Positions 38,543 through 44,509 of a DNA stretch of 44,509 nt are shown here, piece by piece. Every line of letters begins with the position of its first letter. The first letter of the stretch is position 1. Origin of the DNA: Prevotella sp. P5-92 (GTDB taxonomy: Bacteria > Bacteroidota > Bacteroidia > Bacteroidales > Bacteroidaceae); assembly GCF_002251245.1 (NCBI RefSeq), contig NZ_NPJG01000129.1, forward strand, positions 1 through 44,509, written 5' to 3'. A program made the translations under genes and the position numbers. Under the pieces are notes generated by a model. That model had not been told where the DNA came from. It saw only the letters and a program-made list of their open reading frames with translations, and made no database searches.

Positions 38543-39754
38543 ATGAAAATTTTAGTTTTGGCAGGAGGTGCAGATCAAATTGCATTAATCAACGAATTTA
38601 AAGCAAGAGGTCATGAAACCATATTAGTTGATTACTTTGAAAACCCACCGGCTCGTCCTTATGCAGATAAGCATATTGTTGCAAGCACACTGGATGTTGA
38701 AAGAGTAAAAGAGATCGCAATAGATCAAAAGGTTGACCTTATTACAACAGCATGCACCGATCAGGCGTTACTTACTGTAGCAAATGTATCAGAGCAACTT
38801 AACTTGCCTTGTTACTTGTCATATCAGACGGGTTTGAATGTTACAAACAAGTCGTATATGAAGAATGTGCTGTTTGCCAATAATATTCCAACAGCAAAGT
38901 TTGTCATCCTCGATAAGGTTGATTTAGATGCTGTAAAGGATTTTTCTCTTCCACTTGTAGTAAAGCCTGTTGACTGCAATTCTTCAAAAGGAGTGAAGCG
39001 CATTGATGACATTGTTGATATTACTAAATATCTTGAAGAAGCAATTAAATTAAGCCGTACTAAGAAAGCTATTGTTGAGGAGTTCAAGACAGGAAACGAA
39101 ATATCGGTTGACTATTATGTCGAGGGATGCGAAGCAAAACTCCTTTGTGCTACGACATCTCTAAAAATTAAGAATAGCAAATCTTTCACTATACTTTGTA
39201 GCGACTATCCAGCCATTAATGAGGAACAGGAAGAATTATTAAAGGTCATCGGCAATCAGGTCGCAAAAGCATTTGGTTTGAAGGATTGCCCTCTATTTAT
39301 TCAGATGATAGCTAATGGCACTGATGTCAATGTTATAGAGTTTAGTGCTCGTATGGGCGGAGGTTCTAAATACAATCTCATTCGTGTCCTTTCAGGTGTC
39401 AACATAATGTCTAAGTATGTTGACCTCGTATTAGGAGGAAAACCTTCTGTTAGTCCTTCAAAGTTAGTCAGCTTCTGCAAGATGGTTTATTTGTATTGCA
39501 ACCCAGGGGTATTTGATCATATTGAAGGTCTCGAAGAACTTAAGCAGCAAGGTATTATTGACTCATACTTTGAATATAAGACAAAGGGTATGGAGATTAG
39601 TCATGCAGAAACAAGTGGCGATCGTCCTGCCGGTTATTTAATTACTGCAGAAACTGCAGATGCTCTTCAAGAGAAGCTGAACTACGTTGATTCTCACATT
39701 AAGGTGGTATCAGACAAGGGCGAAGATATAATGATGCATAATTTGTTGGCTTAA
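38543..39754 (+). CDS. ATP-grasp carboxylate-amine ligase
   Basis: 403 residues. An N-terminal Rossmann-like preATP-grasp domain (MKILVLAGGADQIALINEFKARGHETILVDYFENPPA) is followed by the ATP-grasp domain: NKSYMKNVLFANNIPTAKF, VVKPVDCNSSKGVKRI (phosphate-binding loop), VEEFKTGNEISVDYYV and metal-binding VIEFSARMGGGSKYNLI. Such enzymes join a carboxylate to an amine via an acyl phosphate. Between an amino-sugar aminotransferase and an opine-type dehydrogenase, a reasonable role is ligation of an amino acid or opine to an amino sugar or to another amino acid. The substrate is not evident from sequence. Confidence 0.8.
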   Translation: MKILVLAGGADQIALINEFKARGHETILVDYFENPPARPYADKHIVASTLDVERVKEIAIDQKVDLITTACTDQALLTVANVSEQLNLPCYLSYQTGLNVTNKSYMKNVLFANNIPTAKFVILDKVDLDAVKDFSLPLVVKPVDCNSSKGVKRIDDIVDITKYLEEAIKLSRTKKAIVEEFKTGNEISVDYYVEGCEAKLLCATTSLKIKNSKSFTILCSDYPAINEEQEELLKVIGNQVAKAFGLKDCPLFIQMIANGTDVNVIEFSARMGGGSKYNLIRVLSGVNIMSKYVDLVLGGKPSVSPSKLVSFCKMVYLYCNPGVFDHIEGLEELKQQGIIDSYFEYKTKGMEISHAETSGDRPAGYLITAETADALQEKLNYVDSHIKVVSDKGEDIMMHNLLA

Positions 39755-39759
39755 TAAAT

Positions 39760-40836
39760 ATGAAAATTGCAGTTATTGGTGCAGGGAATGGTGGTCAGTC
39801 AATATCAGGCTATCTCGCAATGCAGGGATATGAGGTGTCTTTGTATGACATTGATGAAAAGCGAATCTCTGAACTAAATGAGAAGGGTGGCATTACTCTT
39901 GAAGGTAAATTGAGCGGTTTTGGCAAGATTTCTACCATAACGACAGATATTGAGGAAGCTGTGGCAGGGGCTGAAATAGTAATGGTTACTACTGTTGCAA
40001 ATGCGCATAGAGCTGTTGCCAAGAGTATTGCTCCTTACGTTACAGATGGTATAGTTATAATATTGAATCCAGGTCGTACATGTGGCGCGTTGGTGTTCAA
40101 GCAGACATTGAAAGATAATGGTGTAACTTGCCGCTACTACCTTGGAGAGGCTCAGACTTTGGTATATGCTTGCCGTATCGTCGAGAATGGAACAGTAAAT
40201 GTAATTGGAGTTAAAGATGAAGTGTTCCTTGCCGGTTTGCCTGCATCTGATACCAATTATATCTTGGAGAAAATCAACCCGATATATCCTTCTTTTGTGA
40301 AGACTGATAATGTACTTCATACAAGCTTGGAAAATATAGGCGCAATGTTTCATCCATGTGTTTGTCTCTTCAATGCGGCTACCATTGAGCGTCAAGATCA
40401 GTTCTGGTTCTATCGAGACATGACAGATCAAGTAGCTCGTTTCATTGAGAAGTTTGATGCAGAACGTATAGCAGTTGGAAAGGCATACGGTATAGACCTT
40501 TTGAGTGTGAAAGAGTGGATCAAGTTTGCGTATAAGGACACTGAGGGAGAAACCCTTTGTGAGCGAATGAAGAACAATCCTGCCTATCATGACATCAAGG
40601 CTCCAGGATCAATCTTTACTCGTCAGTTGACGGAGGATATACCAACAGGAGTACTCCCCATTATGGAATTAGGTAAGGCTGCTGGTCTTCAGGTTCCTTT
40701 GTTGGAATCAATGGTAAACACAATAGAAGCACTTTTGGATATGGACTTACATACAAATGGACGTTCACTTAAGAACCTCGGTTTAGAGGGTAAAACAAAA
40801 GAAGAAATTTTGAATTTTATTGCAAATGGAGAATAA
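39760..40836 (+). CDS. NAD/NADP octopine/nopaline-type dehydrogenase
   Basis: 358 residues. The Rossmann start is MKIAVIGAGNGGQSISGYLA. The C-terminal opine dehydrogenase domain has ENIGAMFHPCVCLFNAATIE (substrate-binding/catalytic histidine region), FWFYRDMT and LTEDIPTGVLPIMELGKAAGLQVPLLESM. The family reductively condenses an amino acid with a 2-oxo acid such as pyruvate, giving N-(1-carboxyalkyl) amino acids; a few members act on other substrates. It begins 5 bp after the ATP-grasp gene and overlaps the mutase gene by 11 bp, so all three are translated from one transcript. Confidence 0.82.
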   Translation: MKIAVIGAGNGGQSISGYLAMQGYEVSLYDIDEKRISELNEKGGITLEGKLSGFGKISTITTDIEEAVAGAEIVMVTTVANAHRAVAKSIAPYVTDGIVIILNPGRTCGALVFKQTLKDNGVTCRYYLGEAQTLVYACRIVENGTVNVIGVKDEVFLAGLPASDTNYILEKINPIYPSFVKTDNVLHTSLENIGAMFHPCVCLFNAATIERQDQFWFYRDMTDQVARFIEKFDAERIAVGKAYGIDLLSVKEWIKFAYKDTEGETLCERMKNNPAYHDIKAPGSIFTRQLTEDIPTGVLPIMELGKAAGLQVPLLESMVNTIEALLDMDLHTNGRSLKNLGLEGKTKEEILNFIANGE

Positions 40837-42691
40837 AGCACATTCCAACGATGTCTTTGGTTTCATCAAAACAAAAGTTGATGTTCACACTATGGGCATT
40901 TACACGATGGCCAATTTGCTTCGTGACTGTGGCTATAAAGTTGTTGTAGCTAAGGATGAGATTGGCGAGGCTGTTGAGAAACTGAAGAAATTAAATAATT
41001 ATAGTCTGTTTAAGAATTGGATTCTGAGCAATAAAATCAATCGCATCAGTTTCAGTTACAGAATGGATCCTCAGGATGGCTGTGATTATTTTATGACTAT
41101 GTATGAGCAATTAAGCGCAGACAAGATGCTCGTTGAGCAAGGTGGTCCTATCAAAGAAATGAGTTTTGCCGGTCTGCCTGATGCTTGTGATTTGGTCACT
41201 CAGAAGACCGAAGGCAAAATATTGGTATTCCCTGGCAACGAGCCACCTGTTGTTTCATTGCGAATGTATGGAGTACCTGAACATATACTTCCGAAGTCGT
41301 TAGTAAATGATAATCCTTACGATAATATGCGTTGGGATTTTGCCAAAGAACTAGTTGAAAGTGAGCGCTGGAAGCTAGAACCTGCTCAGGATCACTTTGG
41401 ATATAATGAGTGTGGTACAAAAAAAGATTCTTATATTGCTCGTTTGTGTTACGCTCGTGAAAAGCATACTTTGCCTATCATCCGTACTCATTCTGGTCCA
41501 TACAACGAGAACCGTTTGGAGGCTTTGAAGGAGTATAATTCTTGGTGTAATGATTTGGCAAATTCAAAACTACTGGATGTACTGTCTATCGGAAGCAGTC
41601 AGTTGACTCAATCGAACTTTGGCGAGGATTGGGAAGGAAAGTCAAATGGTGGCGGTGTACCTGTTAACTCGGAAATGGAGTATGAGCAGATTCGTGAAGC
41701 AGCAAAACCTATGCTTGTGCGTACCTATTCAGGGACTAAGGATGTTCCAAAATTGGCTCGCATTCATGAGCGTTCACTTAATATTAGTTGGCATGCTTTG
41801 AGTTTCTGGTGGTTTGATGAGTTGGATGGTAGAGGAAATAATACGCTACTTGAAAACTTACGTGAACATTTTGAAGCTGTTCGGTATATCGTTACAACAG
41901 GAAAACCGGTAGAACCTAACGTTCCTCATCATTTTGCATTCCGTGGAGGTGATGATATAACTTACATTGTATCCGGATTCTTGGCAGCCAAGGCAATTAA
42001 AAAGATGGGAGCAAGACACATGGTGCTTCAGAATATGCTTAATACACCTAAATATACATTGGGAGTACAGGATTTGGCAAAGGGTAGAGCGATGATAAAA
42101 CTGGTACGTGAATTAGAAGATGATAACTTCAAGGTGAGCCTTCAGACACGAGGCGGTTTGGATTACTTTGCTCCTGATTTAGAGTATGCAAAGATTCAGT
42201 TGGCAGCTGTTACTTGTATGATGGACGACTTGGAGCCAGACAACGAGAATAGTCCTGAGATTATTCATGTAGTGAACTACTCAGAGGCTGTCCGTCTTGC
42301 AACGCCTCCTATTATCAAAGATAGTATCAAGATTACATTAAATGCTCTTCACTCATATCGCTTTGCCCGTAAGATTGGTGTGATTCCTGATATGGCTCAT
42401 GATGCAGATGTGCGATATCGATATGAGGCGCTATTGTATGATGCACGTGAAGCTATTCGATTGTTGGAGAAGCATATTCCAAACCTCTATACTCCAGAAG
42501 GTTTCGAACGTGTATTCAAGGAAGGTTTTTTGGCAGTTCCATATTTGATGGATCAGAACAATAAGTGGCCTAAAGCTACCATGTGGAAGACCGCTATTAA
42601 AAACGGAGGTATTTGTGTTGTTGATGACGATGGAAATATAATTTCCACAGAAGACAGATACCACTACATCATTGATCATATGGAAAAGTAA
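40826..42691 (+). CDS. Fused B12-dependent glutamate-mutase-like enzyme
   Basis: 621 residues from the ATG at 40826. The N-terminal cobalamin domain has the DxHxxG motif (D19-V-H21-T-M-G24; H21 would replace the lower base), ISFSY near 75 and GG at 106-107. The C-terminal part (about 190-520) resembles the TIM barrel of glutamate mutase subunit E: RTHSGPYNENRLEAL, PHHFAFRGGDDITYIVSGFLAAKAIKKMGA, SLQTRGGLDYFAPDLEYAK and VNYSEAVRLATPPIIKDSIKITLNAL. The sum of the two usual subunits (about 137 + 483) equals this length. Glutamate mutase converts L-glutamate to 3-methylaspartate. The fusion inside a capsule locus suggests supply of an unusual amino acid. The exact reaction is not certain. Confidence 0.75.
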   Translation: MENKAHSNDVFGFIKTKVDVHTMGIYTMANLLRDCGYKVVVAKDEIGEAVEKLKKLNNYSLFKNWILSNKINRISFSYRMDPQDGCDYFMTMYEQLSADKMLVEQGGPIKEMSFAGLPDACDLVTQKTEGKILVFPGNEPPVVSLRMYGVPEHILPKSLVNDNPYDNMRWDFAKELVESERWKLEPAQDHFGYNECGTKKDSYIARLCYAREKHTLPIIRTHSGPYNENRLEALKEYNSWCNDLANSKLLDVLSIGSSQLTQSNFGEDWEGKSNGGGVPVNSEMEYEQIREAAKPMLVRTYSGTKDVPKLARIHERSLNISWHALSFWWFDELDGRGNNTLLENLREHFEAVRYIVTTGKPVEPNVPHHFAFRGGDDITYIVSGFLAAKAIKKMGARHMVLQNMLNTPKYTLGVQDLAKGRAMIKLVRELEDDNFKVSLQTRGGLDYFAPDLEYAKIQLAAVTCMMDDLEPDNENSPEIIHVVNYSEAVRLATPPIIKDSIKITLNALHSYRFARKIGVIPDMAHDADVRYRYEALLYDAREAIRLLEKHIPNLYTPEGFERVFKEGFLAVPYLMDQNNKWPKATMWKTAIKNGGICVVDDDGNIISTEDRYHYIIDHMEK

Positions 42692-42758
42692 TTTTTTGCC
42701 GGAATGTTATCATGAAAACGATCCAAGAGAATTCGGAAACGACTACCAAAGGATACTC

Positions 42759-43214
42759 ATGTCTCATAACCGTATTATCATCAAATCACGTAATGCGTAC
42801 AATGTGGATAGACTCTTTGCTATGATAGATGAAATAGATACCTATGCGGAGTATATTTCTCATGAAGGGAATATGCTTGTTGTTGATTACCATCAATTCA
42901 AAGATATCACCCCTTCAACCAAACTCGTTGATACCGCATGTAAGTATGCATCTGAGTTGAGCTGCTTAGCAAACAATGTTGCAAATGCACTGCAAGTCTC
43001 TGATATCTTCAAGAACAGAGCACTAGCAAACGATTTGTCTGATTCTAATATAGAAATGACAAATTCTCTTTTCTTAAGTCAGCAAGCACAAGCTTATGTA
43101 AATACCCCTTTGACGTTCAAACAACCCTTACTAGATGCAATTAATGAATACATAATTTGGTTCGAACAACTTTACGGCAAAGGAGCCCTTTCGCAGTATA
43201 ACATAACAAGATAG
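42759..43214 (+). CDS. Hypothetical protein after the mutase gene
   Basis: About 151 residues from the ATG at 42759 (MSHNRIIIKSRNAYNVDRLFAMIDEIDTYAEYISHEG). The frame is open from 42,672, without another ATG. Mostly helical with VDTACKYASELSCLANNVANAL and IIWFEQLYGKG. No motif assigned. It is the last gene before the IS91-type region and may be the end of the operon or of a gene truncated by the insertion. Confidence 0.45.
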   Translation: MSHNRIIIKSRNAYNVDRLFAMIDEIDTYAEYISHEGNMLVVDYHQFKDITPSTKLVDTACKYASELSCLANNVANALQVSDIFKNRALANDLSDSNIEMTNSLFLSQQAQAYVNTPLTFKQPLLDAINEYIIWFEQLYGKGALSQYNITR

Positions 43215-43296
43215 GCTTCGTCTCGCCTGGAAGGCGATATGAAGCACCGACCGTTGTACGTCCGCCGCAAATGTAATCAGAATATTATGGGGAAAG

Positions 43297-43428
43297 ATGT
43301 TGGTTTTTGCATGGTTTCCAAAAGGCAAGTGGCAACTTACGGATGAGAAAAACGGACTTGTACCTCTTAGAATATATACAAACAGAGATGTCACAATCTC
43401 AAATCATGCCACAAATGATACAATATAA
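43297..43428 (+). CDS. Short 43-aa frame, possible gene fragment
   Basis: MLVFAWFPKGKWQLTDEKNG, then LVPLRIYTNRDVTISNH: composition is protein-like. It overlaps the next short frame in another reading frame, so the two may be one gene broken by a frameshift. No family recognised. Confidence 0.3.
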   Translation: MLVFAWFPKGKWQLTDEKNGLVPLRIYTNRDVTISNHATNDTI

Positions 43429-43552
43429 AGTGTTTTACGACGCGTTAGGGCACAAAGAGGCTGTCCACGAAGAAAAGCACTTCGCGGACTACCTGCTTAG
43501 TTACCTATACGCTTCACAAAGAATGGCGGGGCTCTCGGGGCTGGATTTATAA
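43388..43552 (+). CDS. Short 54-aa frame next to the IS91 transposase
   Basis: MSQSQIMPQMIQYKVFYDAL, then GHKEAVHEEKHFADYLLSYLYASQRMAG. It overlaps the transposase 3' end on the opposite strand by about 55 bp. It may be a remnant disrupted by the insertion or part of the preceding frame after a frameshift. Confidence 0.3.
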   Translation: MSQSQIMPQMIQYKVFYDALGHKEAVHEEKHFADYLLSYLYASQRMAGLSGLDL

Positions 43553-44509
43553 TCCTTATGATGATACGCTGGCAATGGCATTCCTTGCATACTCCAATCT
43601 CCCAACCATTCTCCTGACAGATCTCAAGATATGACTTATTTGTCCTTTCTTTCGGCACGGGCGGCACATCGAGCTGCTTCTGTATGTTGCGCAGTGCATC
43701 CCTGTTGCAAGGTGAGAGTATGCCGTAGTGGCGTATCCTCACAAACCTGTCGGGTAGCACATGCAGTGACAACAAACCGAGAAACTTGCCAATCTCCATG
43801 GTCATTACTCCATGCTTGCCGCCTTTCCTGTAGTCCTTGTAGTCGTATGAGATGCTATTGTCTGTCACGTCAAGAATCCTGGAATTGGTTATCGCCACAC
43901 GATATGCATATCTGGCAATATACTCCAATACCTGATTCACTCCCTTTGCGGGAGGACGGGAGTAAACGACCCAATCCTTGTCAAAGCACTGTTTTCGTAT
44001 GTAATTAGCCATGACGAAACCATCTTCCTTCAGCCTCCTTGTGAGCAGAGCCATGAATCTTCCACGGAATTTGTCGCTCATGCCATGCACGGGAAAAAGG
44101 AAGTCACTCTTTTCACAACCATTGAGATGATGCCACATACCGAGTTTGTCCATCCCGCCACCCGGCACAATGCAGTGAATGTGCGGATGGTAGAACAGAT
44201 TGGAACCCCACGTATGAAGAATGGCGGTCATACCGGTACGCAGTCTCTTATCGCCTGCAAAGGCGGAGATGGTGGCCCATGCGGCCTTGAACATGCAATC
44301 GTAGAAGGCAGCCTGATGGTTAATGGCTATAGGATGCAGGCAATCCGGCACCGTGAATACCACATGGAAGTACTTCGCGGGGATAATCTCCTCCCTGCGG
44401 AAAGAAATCCACTGCTCACGCTCCTTGTTCTGACACTTGGGGCAATGACGGTCTCGGCAACTGTTGTAGCTTATCTTGATTTCTCCGCATTCGGGACACA
44501 CTTCCACAT
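43497..44509 (-). CDS. IS91-family transposase (HUH/Y2), N-terminus beyond window
   Basis: 337 residues visible; the frame continues past the right edge, so the N-terminal part is missing. The zinc-binding region is CPECGEIKISYNSCRDRHCPKCQ (visible residues 4-25). The HUH motif is HPHIHCIVPGG (H109, H111). The catalytic tyrosines are in YIARYAYRVAITNSR. IS91 elements move by rolling-circle transposition and can carry neighbouring DNA with them. It lies tail-to-tail with the capsule genes and may explain their acquisition or truncation. Confidence 0.85.
   Translation of the reverse strand, partial: VEVCPECGEIKISYNSCRDRHCPKCQNKEREQWISFRREEIIPAKYFHVVFTVPDCLHPIAINHQAAFYDCMFKAAWATISAFAGDKRLRTGMTAILHTWGSNLFYHPHIHCIVPGGGMDKLGMWHHLNGCEKSDFLFPVHGMSDKFRGRFMALLTRRLKEDGFVMANYIRKQCFDKDWVVYSRPPAKGVNQVLEYIARYAYRVAITNSRILDVTDNSISYDYKDYRKGGKHGVMTMEIGKFLGLLSLHVLPDRFVRIRHYGILSPCNRDALRNIQKQLDVPPVPKERTNKSYLEICQENGWEIGVCKECHCQRIIIRIINPAPRAPPFFVKRIGN

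Noticed and set aside
39874..40590. Minus-strand open frame of 238 codons inside the opine dehydrogenase gene
   Set aside because: It is a shadow of the strongly conserved plus-strand gene; its translation has no domain pattern.

Overview
The window looks like accessory DNA of a Bacteroidales chromosome (Prevotella/Segatella or Bacteroides type). The evidence is promoters with the Bacteroidota -7 element TAnnTTTG about 20 bp after a TTTG-like -33 element, starts without Shine-Dalgarno sites, a UpxY/NusG-like antiterminator beside an invertible-promoter candidate, and families typical of this order (DUF3871, Panacea and AbiE toxin-antitoxin modules, an IS91 transposase, a Bacteroidales-type tyrosine recombinase). 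Species cannot be fixed from the sequence.

Left part (1-15,000). Two small hypothetical genes precede a bidirectional terminator. A minus-strand operon (1,834-4,332) then encodes an M48 metalloprotease, two split zinc-ribbon proteins (one with membrane segments) and a small protein. Upstream of it lies a rod-shaped RNA of about 200 nt on the minus strand that folds like 6S RNA. From 5,300 to 14,905 a unidirectional, tightly packed mobile-element block carries a DUF3871 protein, a Rad52-like single-strand annealing protein, a RecB/Cas4-like nuclease, a serine recombinase and about 18 small unknown genes. Several genes are preceded by long-loop hairpins with T-runs.

Middle (15,000-23,800). A class II Fic protein, an AlbA_2/HATPase regulator and several small genes lie among remnants of mobile genes (ATPase C-terminus, HNH nuclease, toprim primase, XRE regulator). 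Three copies of a short element (SD-like box plus terminator with a conserved stem) are scattered here. An AbiEi-like gene is followed by a truncated nucleotidyltransferase toxin. A tyrosine recombinase comes next, flanked by 9-bp tandem arrays, followed by a roughly 210-bp segment bounded by 22-bp perfect inverted repeats just upstream of upxY.

Right part (23,800-44,509). This is a phase-variable surface-polysaccharide locus. After upxY come toxin-antitoxin modules (AbiE with a nonsense codon in the antitoxin, a Panacea pair, two orphan antitoxins) among duplicated intergenic repeats. The biosynthetic genes are manC, ugd, rfbC, rfbA, rfbB, an acyltransferase with an 11-G tract in its coding sequence, a DegT aminotransferase, an ATP-grasp ligase, an opine-type dehydrogenase and a fused B12-dependent glutamate-mutase-like enzyme. 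The last four form a tight unit. My best hypothesis is that they make an unusual amino-acid or opine side chain and attach it to a dTDP-amino sugar, a combination I do not recognise from described capsule loci. An IS91-family transposase runs off the right edge. No glycosyltransferase, flippase or polymerase is in view, so the locus probably continues beyond the window.
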